Virus record (IMG/VR): IMGVR_UViG_3300027906_002333
Coordinates: 1 to 56,458 of that record
Origin: a virus
Length of the DNA: 56,458 nt
Strand: one strand, 5' to 3'
The notes beneath the pieces are model-generated. The model saw only the letters and a program-made list of their open reading frames with translations, made no database searches and was not told the origin of the DNA. A program made the position numbers and the translations under genes. Of the stretch, positions 25,304 to 32,740 are shown piece by piece. Each line of letters opens with the position of its first letter. Position 1 is the first letter of the stretch.

Positions 25304-25893
25304 AATACTATATTACTTCTGTCTCTACCATCGCAATTGATAGTAAAGGTTATTCTATCTCCGTTATTTTTACTTGCCTGTGTTTTGTGTGTTAACCAGC
25401 CAGGGAAAAGTAACACGTCATTTGTATTTACATTAACTTCTTTCCAGTAGTCATGTATTGTTTTCTCAGGTATACGTGAGTAGTGTGTCCAGTTAGTTCT
25501 CATTAATTGTTCGAACATTAAGTTACCACTATCTTCTGGAACTTGTACATAAGCCGAAACCACTACGTTAGTTGAACCATGATCATGAGGTAATGTATGA
25601 GCATTGATATTATGTATGTTAGTCCAACTACCCGTAGCGACAACGTCTGTATACTGAACGTCCCATTCACGTAAACAAATTTCTATCTTGGGTCGTAACC
25701 AAGTCATAAATTCTTGATTGCACTCCCACATATGAGGTGGGTTAGGATGGCCAGCAGTTGACTTGCCACCATCTGCTTCTGTTTGATGAAACTCCGCTTC
25801 TTTAGATTGGTAATCTAAAAATGAGTCTACATCGAATCCGGGTGTGTAATTATATTTCCAAACTAGGTTTGGAACGATCTTTACTTCGCTCAT
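25300..25893 (-). CDS. 2OG-Fe(II) oxygenase-like protein
   Basis: A 197-residue protein with INAHTLPHDHGSTNVVVSAYVQVPEDSGNLMF (HDH at 103-105) and LLFPGWLTHKTQ (second His) followed by DRITFTINC. Same group as the 5643 oxygenase. It is first after the promoter at 25915-25943 and is coupled to the NifU-like gene. Confidence 0.78.
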   Translation of the reverse strand: MSEVKIVPNLVWKYNYTPGFDVDSFLDYQSKEAEFHQTEADGGKSTAGHPNPPHMWECNQEFMTWLRPKIEICLREWDVQYTDVVATGSWTNIHNINAHTLPHDHGSTNVVVSAYVQVPEDSGNLMFEQLMRTNWTHYSRIPEKTIHDYWKEVNVNTNDVLLFPGWLTHKTQASKNNGDRITFTINCDGRDRSNIVL

Positions 25894-25914
25894 TGTTATA
25901 CCTCATTACCTAAT

Positions 25915-25943
25915 AGTATATAACAAAAAAACTAAAATGTCAA
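25915..25943 (-). promoter_or_regulatory. Sigma70-type promoter for the oxygenase/NifU operon
   Basis: TTGACA, 17-base spacer, TATACT on the minus strand, ending just after the stop codon of the upstream gene. Confidence 0.7.
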
Positions 25944-26285
25944 TTAAAGATTGGCGTTGGTTGCTCGTTTCGCCATTTGGTCTACTTGGTCGGGAGCATT
26001 ACTTTGGACTGGTGCATCAGCATCAGCTTCTTTTTTAGTAGAAAGGCTAACACCTTTTTCATCAAAGTTCTTTACTAGATTTGCTAATTCTGGATTGGCA
26101 TCATATATTTGTTTGAATCCATCATAGTCAAACTGTTGCATATCCATATTTTGCATTAATTGGTTAAGTGCTTCGAATGAAAGATAGGCAGGCTGATCTT
26201 GAGAATCAGCACTACCTATAGTGTTTCTAAAAATTTGAACGAGTGCGTCTTTGGAATTTGTTGCCTCAGTTACTTTACTGAAGTC
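25944..26285 (-). CDS. Frameshift extension domain of the 26270 gene, about 113 aa
   Basis: In the -1 frame relative to the 26270 gene the sequence stays open from its slippery A9 run to the TAA at 25944, reading KDFSKVTEATNSKDALVQ through to KRATNANL. The only ATG-initiated part begins at 26156 and has no ribosome binding site. The simplest reading is that this segment is made as the C-terminus of a ~400-residue frameshift product. It could instead be a weakly translated 70-residue ORF. Confidence 0.55.
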   Translation of the reverse strand, partial: DFSKVTEATNSKDALVQIFRNTIGSADSQDQPAYLSFEALNQLMQNMDMQQFDYDGFKQIYDANPELANLVKNFDEKGVSLSTKKEADADAPVQSNAPDQVDQMAKRATNANL

Positions 26286-27145
26286 TTTTTTTTTGAAGTT
26301 TCGTTAGTCTTTTTTTTTGAGTCAGTAAGCATTTGGCCTAAGCGTCTGCTTCTTTGTACAGATTCACGTTTTTCTCTATCTGCAACTTCTTCACCGCCTG
26401 TTGCTGGTTCACTTGCTCCGAATTCATCTGCTACTGGTTCTTGTTCAGCACCTGCGTCCGCATCAACTGTTGGTTCCATATCTGCAACTGGATCCTCTGC
26501 AGGAGCCTCAGGGTCTGTTCCCATAGTTGCCGGAGCGCCTTCGCCTGTTACGATAGCTACGCCACCTGTCATTGCTTCTCTTGTAGTTTCAAAAACTGTA
26601 TATAGATTTTCTAATGCTGGTTTTACAGTATTAATGAATTCTTCGCTCTTTTCAGAACCAAGTTCGTCTCTGATCTTATCGCCTAATTCTAGCATTGATT
26701 CAGTTTGCATTTCTGCTGTGTCTTCCATCCAGCCTGTAATTCTGTCAACCATGTCTTTAGCCGCCATAACCAAAGTAGCTTCTTCTTCAGCACCTTCTTT
26801 TACTTCTTCTTTAGCTTCTTTGTCTTTGATTGCTTTTTTCATTGGTTCTTTTTTGTCGCCATCTTTGTCAGCGTCAATAAAGTCTGGTTTTGCTTTTGAT
26901 CTTTCTGCAATTTCTTGATTAATAACGTCTAGGAACATTCTGCCTTTTTGGTAAGCATCGCTAGTATGTACAGTATCAAAACTTTCATTAGTTTCAACTG
27001 CTGATAGCTGTGTACGTAATCTATTACGTGCATCTTCTAGCTGTTCATTAGTAAAATCATCTAAACGTAACTTTGTTCCGAATGTTTTTGCTAGTGACTC
27101 ATTTAAGTCTTTAGCTGATACAATTTTAAGTTCTGTTATTTTCAT
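26270..27145 (-). CDS. Structural/internal-protein-like protein with acidic middle and slippery 3' end
   Basis: A 291-residue protein. The N-terminus MKITELKIVSAKDLNESLAK resembles T4 internal head proteins. A helical region with FDTVHTSDAYQKGRMFLDV follows, then a Lys/Glu-rich stretch and a Pro/Ala/Asp/Glu-rich low-complexity part. It ends SKKKTNETSKKKTSVK: the repeat TCAAAAAAAAAGACT occurs twice, each giving the A-AAA-AAG slippery heptamer in frame. A late-type ATAAATA at 27171-27177 and AGGA precede the start. Probably a virion or scaffold protein. Confidence 0.7.
   Translation of the reverse strand: MKITELKIVSAKDLNESLAKTFGTKLRLDDFTNEQLEDARNRLRTQLSAVETNESFDTVHTSDAYQKGRMFLDVINQEIAERSKAKPDFIDADKDGDKKEPMKKAIKDKEAKEEVKEGAEEEATLVMAAKDMVDRITGWMEDTAEMQTESMLELGDKIRDELGSEKSEEFINTVKPALENLYTVFETTREAMTGGVAIVTGEGAPATMGTDPEAPAEDPVADMEPTVDADAGAEQEPVADEFGASEPATGGEEVADREKRESVQRSRRLGQMLTDSKKKTNETSKKKTSVK
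26285..26294 (-). promoter_or_regulatory. dnaX-type -1 frameshift slippery site
   Basis: TCA AAA AAA AAG contains A-AAA-AAG, the strongest known E. coli -1 heptamer. Slipping here enters the open frame running to 25944. An identical copy at 26309-26318 would instead meet a TAA two codons on. Confidence 0.6.
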
Positions 27146-27179
27146 ATCTCTTGTTCCTAACTGTTATAGTTATTTATCA

Positions 27180-27623
27180 TCAATCGTCGAATACATACTC
27201 GTCTAATTGGCAAATATAATCCCAAGTATGGTCTTTAGCTAGTTCAAACCGCATTTCCGCGGCTTCTCTACGGAATTCATCGTCTGTAGACTCTATAGTA
27301 TGCTTATGGAAAATACTGTCCATATAGTGTTTACCCAGGTTTTGATCCAATCTAAGCACCTCTACTTCTAGATTTGGGTTATTTCTAGCTCTTGCTTTAG
27401 AGTATGCTATTGCTCCACGTTTACTAAAGGTTGTAGCAATTCTTTTATGTGTCTTAACATCAAATAGTATGAATCCACCTTCTTTTTTGGATTCTCTAAA
27501 TATCGTATTCTTTATGCGTACTGACTTACCTTTACCTTTTACGTATGGCATATGAACTCTCTTGAGTCCACTTTCCATTATGTCGTCTAAGTCTGCTTTA
27601 AGTTTAGTCGGGTTCATTAGCAA
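27180..27623 (-). CDS. Hypothetical protein, 147 aa
   Basis: Not recognised. Basic N-terminal half (KGKGKSVRIKNTIFRESKKEGGFILFDVKTHKRIATTFSKRGAIAYSKARA) and acidic C-terminal end. The first strand pattern is reproducible of a small alpha/beta unit. It overlaps the upstream 68-aa gene by 20 bases, in the internal-protein cluster. Confidence 0.6.
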   Translation of the reverse strand: MLMNPTKLKADLDDIMESGLKRVHMPYVKGKGKSVRIKNTIFRESKKEGGFILFDVKTHKRIATTFSKRGAIAYSKARARNNPNLEVEVLRLDQNLGKHYMDSIFHKHTIESTDDEFRREAAEMRFELAKDHTWDYICQLDEYVFDD

Positions 27624-27810
27624 CTACCACAATCATTCCATTACGATTAACTTTAGTTATTAGAGCTTTTCTAATAAGTCCTTCGATAACGAATTGTTCT
27701 CTTTCAGGGAAACTGTTCATTGGTAACGGATTTTGTACTTTTGCTAGTACTTCTTTTTCTTCGTTACTTGTTTGAACGGTGAATTCTCCAACTAGATCAT
27801 TTATTTTCAT
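27604..27810 (-). CDS. Small protein, 68 aa, internal-protein-like N-terminus
   Basis: Starts MKINDLVGEF, like neighbouring T4-internal-protein-like N-termini. The rest reads EREQFVIEGLIRKALITKVNRNGMIVVV. The function is unknown; its end overlaps the 147-aa gene and its start abuts the 151-aa gene. Confidence 0.6.
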   Translation of the reverse strand: MKINDLVGEFTVQTSNEEKEVLAKVQNPLPMNSFPEREQFVIEGLIRKALITKVNRNGMIVVVANEPD

Positions 27811-28265
27811 TAGACTACCTTACCTGCCATTGGATTAGTTCCTACGGCTTGGTCTGCTTTCTTTTTGACTATTGAATCTAGTTCTTTTCTATTATATACA
27901 AATGCTTGAGGCTCTCCTGGTTTGGCCTCTGGATTTTTCAATGTTACTTGATCTCCTTTAACATCATCTATATCGAATTCAGTTTCTTTTCCCCCTTGAG
28001 TGGGTATTGCTATTTGTTTACCTTTTTTAAGTATAGCTTGTGAAACTTTGCTTTGTGCTTGTTTTACGGCTTTCACTGCCTTTGCGCCTATGCCTTTTGC
28101 GGCGTTGGCACCGATCTTACCTAATTGAGCTCCCATCTTAACGCCAGCTTTTGCCGCCGCTGATCCCATCTTCGCACCAACACGGCCAGCAACGGCTCCT
28201 ATTGCAGGTACTACTTCAACAATCTCTTGTTCTTTGATAGGTGATGTAAATTCTTTAGCTCTCAT
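27810..28265 (-). CDS. Ala/Gly/Lys-rich protein, 151 aa, internal-protein-like N-terminus
   Basis: Starts MRAKEFTSPIKEQE (IKE cleavage-like), followed by a long low-complexity helical part (GAVAGRVGAKMGSAAAKAG...) and a C-terminal beta piece. Composition suggests a DNA-associated or membrane-associated internal virion protein. The function is inferred only. Confidence 0.55.
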   Translation of the reverse strand: MRAKEFTSPIKEQEIVEVVPAIGAVAGRVGAKMGSAAAKAGVKMGAQLGKIGANAAKGIGAKAVKAVKQAQSKVSQAILKKGKQIAIPTQGGKETEFDIDDVKGDQVTLKNPEAKPGEPQAFVYNRKELDSIVKKKADQAVGTNPMAGKVV

Positions 28266-28627
28266 TATTTTCTTCTCGGTATTTTTCTTCCAGTTCTAAA
28301 TTTCTTTCTTCTTGTTGGAGCTCTTTTATATTTCTTCTGTGTTTGTGGCTTGTTAGCTTTTGTAAGTCGTTTAGTTAATGCTCCTGCTCTTTTAATACGT
28401 GCAGTCTTAACTTTCATTACACTAGCCTTACGTGCCTTAGCTCTCTTTATATTTATAGCACTTCCAACTCTCTTCTGTGCGTTACAGGTTGACGGTTGTG
28501 CTACAATTCTGCCCTTACGTGATCCACTTGTACATCTGTACTTACGAACCATTTTACCTTTATTTCTTCCCCAGATTTGAATAACACCTTCTTTGATAGA
28601 TTCAGTCATAATCTCGTTGATCTTCAT
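28265..28627 (-). CDS. Very basic protein, 120 aa, paralogue of 28627 gene
   Basis: Starts MKINEIMTESIKEG (IMTE). The shared core with the next gene reads QIWGRNKGKMVRKYRCTSGSRKGRIV then Lys/Arg/Ala repeats and a TRRKKFRTGRKIPRRK tail. Charge and length suggest DNA condensation in the capsid. Confidence 0.65.
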   Translation of the reverse strand: MKINEIMTESIKEGVIQIWGRNKGKMVRKYRCTSGSRKGRIVAQPSTCNAQKRVGSAINIKRAKARKASVMKVKTARIKRAGALTKRLTKANKPQTQKKYKRAPTRRKKFRTGRKIPRRK

Positions 28628-28911
28628 TATCTTCTTCCGGCTTTATTCAATGCTTGTACTCTACGTGAAGCTGGGTTAGTACGTTTTGTACGTCTAGCCT
28701 TCCTCATCATACGAGCACCTATTCTGGCTCTAGTTCTTTTTAATGTTAGTCGTGCCTTCATATTAGGAGCCGCAAAGCATTGTGACATCTGTTTAACAAT
28801 ACGTCCTTTACGTCTACCTACAGTACAACGGTACTTACGAACGACCTTTTTACCAGATCGAGCCCAGATTTGTTTTTCATCTATTGGTTCGTATATCTCA
28901 CGTACTAGCAT
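28627..28911 (-). CDS. Very basic protein, 94 aa, paralogue of 28265 gene
   Basis: Starts MLVREIYEPIDEK (IYE), then QIWARSGKKVVRKYRCTVGRRKGRIV, aligning with its neighbour over about 30 residues. A tandem duplication. The late promoter at 28916-28923 ends four bases before the ATG, so a leaderless message is likely. Confidence 0.65.
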   Translation of the reverse strand: MLVREIYEPIDEKQIWARSGKKVVRKYRCTVGRRKGRIVKQMSQCFAAPNMKARLTLKRTRARIGARMMRKARRTKRTNPASRRVQALNKAGRR

Positions 28912-28915
28912 ATAC

Positions 28916-28923
28916 GTATTTAT
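28916..28923 (-). promoter_or_regulatory. Late promoter abutting the 94-aa basic protein gene
   Basis: ATAAATAC on the minus strand, four bases before the ATG at 28911. Confidence 0.6.
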
Positions 28924-28970
28924 GTTTGTTTTGGGTGTTTGTTTTGTTTTAGGAAGGGTGGTAAATTATA

Positions 28971-29204
28971 TTACATATTCATTAGTACGACTACTAAAGT
29001 TGAAAGTAGTCCAGCTATAATAGTGCCTGTTGCACCTATTATAACTTTTACCATTGATTTATTTCCGTTTGTAATATCGGCGTGGATATGCTCTACTTTA
29101 GTCTCTATTTTAGAGAGACGAAGTTCTAAATTATTATATCTTTGTTCGCACAAATCAACGTGTGCTTCTAAGTTTTCTCGTTCTAAAGTTGTGGCTCTTG
29201 CCAT
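28971..29204 (-). CDS. Coiled-coil protein with C-terminal membrane anchor, 77 aa
   Basis: A coiled coil (RYNNLELRLSKIETKVEHIHADI) followed by one membrane helix (VKVIIGATGTIIAGLLSTLVVVL). This layout resembles XhlA-type haemolysin/holin-associated proteins, so a lysis role is possible but unproven. Confidence 0.6.
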   Translation of the reverse strand: MARATTLERENLEAHVDLCEQRYNNLELRLSKIETKVEHIHADITNGNKSMVKVIIGATGTIIAGLLSTLVVVLMNM

Positions 29205-29311
29205 CTTACACTCTCCATTCCGTTAATTATCGTGGAAGGGGCCTATATTCTAATCGCCTAAAATAGATGTAATGTTTGCCTTGTGCCTTTGTATTAATAT
29301 TTATTTAATAC

Positions 29312-29740
29312 CTACGTTTCGTTATCTACTAACTTAAAAATGATATTTCTTGTTGCATCATCTTTAGTTCTAAACGCATTATTATTTATCGTAATAGACT
29401 CTGTAAGACCAGCAATTACTGGCACTAAATCAAAGTCATCTTTAAGAGCTTCTACACTTAAAGCACCTATTTGTTCAATAGTAAATGTGAAATACCACAG
29501 TCTTTGTTTACCTGTATATTCACTGCCAAACTCGCCATTAGTAATATCAACGTCTTCAACACATTTTGGTGAAGCGTCAAAGTATGGGTTTGCTCTCAGG
29601 CCTACAACTTGTAAGAAAGTGTTCCAATTTGCTTGTTGGTTGATAGCTTTCCTATCTTCACTTCTAAATTTGGTTTGTCCTGTTTGAGTTATATCTATTA
29701 ATGTAGCAATCTCAAAGTTCATACTCATACTTATAGTCAT
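29312..29740 (-). CDS. Probable virion protein, 142 aa
   Basis: Reads MNFEIATLIDITQTGQTKFRS near the start, then WYFTFTIEQIGALSVEALKDDFDLVP. Beta-rich, no family recognised. The start is uncertain among 29740, 29728 and 29722: all lack a good ribosome site and sit right after the terminator of the 29819 gene. Confidence 0.6.
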   Translation of the reverse strand: MTISMSMNFEIATLIDITQTGQTKFRSEDRKAINQQANWNTFLQVVGLRANPYFDASPKCVEDVDITNGEFGSEYTGKQRLWYFTFTIEQIGALSVEALKDDFDLVPVIAGLTESITINNNAFRTKDDATRNIIFKLVDNET

Positions 29741-29775
29741 AAAAAAAGGGCGGAACAAATAATGAACCGCCCTTT
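29741..29775 (-). terminator. Rho-independent terminator of the 29819 gene
   Basis: AAAGGGCGG/CCGCCCTTT stem with a 13-base loop, followed by T7 on the minus strand. Confidence 0.85.
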
Positions 29776-29818
29776 AGTGTATTTGTTAACTTAATTAACG
29801 TTTCTAATTAACTATGGA

Positions 29819-30181
29819 TTACGCCGCAGTTAAAGTAGAAGCCGCAACTACGTCTGAACCAGTAACGTCGATGTTGTTTGGTCCTACAGTAGTTCCTAAG
29901 TGTCTAACAGCCGCTTGTAAAGAAGCCGCGTCCCACTGAGATGAATCAACTAACAATGTAGCCGTTCCAGCATTAGAGTCAGTTACTGACATTCCTAATG
30001 TGTTACAAGCCATTGCGATTGCTTCAACTGTTTCGTTAGCCGCGTCGTCTTCAGCTCTGATATCTTGTGCAGAGTTAGATGCGTTTTGTACTGTTAGTAA
30101 GAAAGCGCCGATGTTAGCACTTGTTCTGTATGATCCAACAACGTAGTTGCCGAATCCGTTTACTCTTGTTATTCCAGCCAT
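29819..30181 (-). CDS. Small abundant-looking virion protein, 120 aa
   Basis: An Ala/Thr/Asn-rich protein (GFGNYVVGSYRTSANIGAFLLTVQNASNSAQDI...), low in Lys, with an isolated transcription unit: a perfect late promoter (30239-30246) and its own strong terminator. That arrangement suggests high expression, as for a capsid decoration or head structural protein. The family is not recognised. Confidence 0.65.
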   Translation of the reverse strand: MAGITRVNGFGNYVVGSYRTSANIGAFLLTVQNASNSAQDIRAEDDAANETVEAIAMACNTLGMSVTDSNAGTATLLVDSSQWDAASLQAAVRHLGTTVGPNNIDVTGSDVVAASTLTAA

Positions 30182-30238
30182 TTTATTTCTCCTATTTTCT
30201 AATGACCAACATACTTTTCTCTTGTATGATGTTACTAG

Positions 30239-30246
30239 TATTTATA
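30239..30246 (-). promoter_or_regulatory. Perfect T4-type late promoter for the 29819 gene
   Basis: TATAAATA followed by C on the minus strand, 57 bases before the ATG. Confidence 0.75.
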
Positions 30247-30268
30247 AGATTTGGAAATAAAGTGTGGA

Positions 30269-31135
30269 TTAACGTCTTTTTTTAGCTCGATTTTCTAGGG
30301 ATCGTAGCATTTGAACGTATCCTGGCCCTGCTTTTACTATATTATCTATTATTAGTATTGCAGGTAGGTATTGTTTAACAAATGTACTTGGAATACTTTT
30401 GCCGTCTTTTGCAAGTTCTAAAAACTTTTTAGTACCTACTAAATTCCTTGCACCAACTAAAAATCTATACATAGATAGTTCTTGTCCTGTTACTCCTATG
30501 TCTGGACTTGATACTGTTGGCTCGTTGTCTTTAACTGTTGCTGTTTCTAAATCTCTTTCAGCAACAAGTTCTTCTAGGTAGATAATTATATCACTACTTC
30601 TAAGTTTGGCTCTAGTAGCAAGTGCTAATCTAGTTGCTACTTTTTTCTTTTCCATTGTTGATAGTCTATCAAAGTTGCCTAGGTATCTACGAGTGGCTTT
30701 ATAGTCTGCATTGGAGATATTTAATGCAGTTTCTATACTCATAAATGTTTCACTAGGTCTAGATACCATTCCACTTGATAGTGTTGTTAAGTATCTATTG
30801 ATATTCATTTTTGGTAGTGTAGTTCTACGTGCTATCATTCTAGCACTATCAGGATCTTTAAGTTTTAATAGAGCTTCATCATCTCCATTTACAAAGTAAA
30901 TGAAGTTATGTAAGTCAGTACCATGCATTTGAAAACGTGCATAATTTGTATCTTTAGTTTTCTTTGCATAAGCTCTCGCATATGGTACATACTTTGGATA
31001 TTTGCTCAGAAGCTCAAGAACTAATAAAGACAAGTATAGTCTTTCACAGCAATCGTTATAGGTTAACTTTGCTGTATCGCCCGAGTTACGGGTCATTCTA
31101 GCTTCGTATAGCTCTGATAAGAACTCTAGTTCCAC
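30269..31135 (-). CDS. Hypothetical helical protein, 288 aa, internal-protein-like N-terminus
   Basis: Starts MELEFLSELYEARM (ELYE). The rest is helical, with LTTLSSGMVSRPSETFM and a final RAKKRR. Function unknown; it follows the 152-aa gene in the cluster. Confidence 0.6.
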   Translation of the reverse strand: MELEFLSELYEARMTRNSGDTAKLTYNDCCERLYLSLLVLELLSKYPKYVPYARAYAKKTKDTNYARFQMHGTDLHNFIYFVNGDDEALLKLKDPDSARMIARRTTLPKMNINRYLTTLSSGMVSRPSETFMSIETALNISNADYKATRRYLGNFDRLSTMEKKKVATRLALATRAKLRSSDIIIYLEELVAERDLETATVKDNEPTVSSPDIGVTGQELSMYRFLVGARNLVGTKKFLELAKDGKSIPSTFVKQYLPAILIIDNIVKAGPGYVQMLRSLENRAKKRR

Positions 31136-31147
31136 TTAACTTACTCC

Positions 31148-31606
31148 TTATACAAGTTTAGCTTGATATTGTCCTTCATATGAGCTTTTTGGTTGCTCTT
31201 TAGGACTATACATATCAAAGAACTTTGCTTTCATGTCTTCAGGTGTTTTTGCACCTAATAAAGCACCTAGTACTTCTTTCTTTTTGTTTACATCATCTGT
31301 AAACTTTCTTTTCTGGTCTTGATTATAGTTCGAAGTTAACATAGCCGCGATCATTTTAGCCTGCCAACCAGTTATTGGAAACTTACCACCGTCTTCAGTT
31401 GAAACACTTTTAACTGGGTTAGGATTTCCTTGTGAGTCTATCACTTTGTGAACTTGGTTAATCATCGATACGTGCTTATCACTATATCCTTTATCTAAAT
31501 CCCCATCATCTTTATCAGCAGGATCTATTTGTTTCTTTAAAGAATCAATAGCATCTTGATCTAAGTCATCAGCTTTGATCTCTTTAATAAAATCAGTTGC
31601 TTTCAT
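31148..31606 (-). CDS. Hypothetical protein, 152 aa, internal-protein-like N-terminus
   Basis: Starts MKATDFIKEIKADDL (IKE), then a Lys/Asp-rich part and WQAKMIAAMLTSNYNQDQKRKFTDDV. Function unknown. Confidence 0.6.
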   Translation of the reverse strand: MKATDFIKEIKADDLDQDAIDSLKKQIDPADKDDGDLDKGYSDKHVSMINQVHKVIDSQGNPNPVKSVSTEDGGKFPITGWQAKMIAAMLTSNYNQDQKRKFTDDVNKKKEVLGALLGAKTPEDMKAKFFDMYSPKEQPKSSYEGQYQAKLV

Positions 31607-31615
31607 TTTTATCTC

Positions 31616-32740
31616 CTATCGTTGTACTGCTCTGTTAGCCGCACTAAAGCCAGCACGATTAACAAATTTAATATCACCATCTGGGTGAGCCAGTACATAG
31701 CCTTCCCCACCTGGTTTACTTCCTATTGATGCTTTAACATCAGCAGGTTGATTTTCTAGTTGAGCAATAATATTATTTTTAGTTTTCATTATACCTTCAA
31801 CTACTTGCCATAGAGCACCAAAGGCTCTTATGTTCGTTTTAACATACTCAGTCATCTTAGCTTTCTTCGGAGCCGAAACTGCCGAGTTCTGTAACCATTG
31901 CATAAAGTCTTTGCCTAAGTTGTCTAATCCTGTATCTGTTTTACTATTTACATATTGATATAAAACATTTGAGAAGTCTGTCATCTTCATACTTCTTAAT
32001 TGTTCTTTGTTAAGTAATGAATCTATTGCACTTGCATTCTTTGTAACGATTGCACTAATTTTGTTTATGCCACTCATATCTACTTGTGGTGGCTCTTGTA
32101 CAGTGACTGGCGGTAAAACTAATAATTGTTTACCTTGGAATATATCATAATCGGTTAAAGGTTTTTCACTACCATCTGGGTCAACTATTCTATGAATCAC
32201 AACCCCAGCTTTACTTACTTGAATACGTTTTCCTATGTCACTGTCGGCTACAACTGTATAGGAAACTATATTTGGTTTAAAGGTATATGCTCCGTTACTT
32301 AAATCAGGTGTGTTAAAAAATAATAAGTCGCCTTTGAAGTAGCCTCTAAAGTCTTCTGGTATTGCCTTTTCAAACACAGGAAACACAGATTTCATATTAC
32401 CTGCAAATGCTTTGTAATCATCTGACTTCTCAGATCCTTTTCCTCTGTTTAATAATAATGCTTCTAAGTCATCTCCATTAGTTGCACGGCCATCATAACC
32501 TTTTGCAACAAAACCTGACTTGTCTGTAAATACAAATCTTCCTTCATCGTCTCTTCCAAATATAACTGCTGGAGAGCCGTCCCATTTAACTGTAAGTGAT
32601 TGTGTGTTACCTTTTGTTAATCCAATGATTGAATCAATAACACGTTTTGCACCTGCACTACCTTCCCAAAAGATAACGTCTTCGGCGTGTTGTATACGAG
32701 CATCTTCAAATACTGCTTTTCTAAATTCGTATAATCTCAT
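31616..32740 (-). CDS. Ligase-like nucleotidyltransferase (KxDG) with internal-protein-like N-terminus
   Basis: A 374-residue protein. Residues 49-57 read LTVKWDGSP, matching ligase motif I (KxDG, Lys52). Around 130-140 FRGYFKGDLLFF resembles motif III, and GEGYVLAHPDGDIKFVNR near residue 350 resembles motifs IV and V. The gap between III and IV is long, so an insertion is present. The N-terminus MRLYEFRKAVFE resembles T4 head-targeting sequences. It could be a covalent nucleotidyltransferase sealing nicks in nucleic acid. Similar marine-phage proteins are usually called hypothetical. Confidence 0.55.
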   Translation of the reverse strand: MRLYEFRKAVFEDARIQHAEDVIFWEGSAGAKRVIDSIIGLTKGNTQSLTVKWDGSPAVIFGRDDEGRFVFTDKSGFVAKGYDGRATNGDDLEALLLNRGKGSEKSDDYKAFAGNMKSVFPVFEKAIPEDFRGYFKGDLLFFNTPDLSNGAYTFKPNIVSYTVVADSDIGKRIQVSKAGVVIHRIVDPDGSEKPLTDYDIFQGKQLLVLPPVTVQEPPQVDMSGINKISAIVTKNASAIDSLLNKEQLRSMKMTDFSNVLYQYVNSKTDTGLDNLGKDFMQWLQNSAVSAPKKAKMTEYVKTNIRAFGALWQVVEGIMKTKNNIIAQLENQPADVKASIGSKPGGEGYVLAHPDGDIKFVNRAGFSAANRAVQR

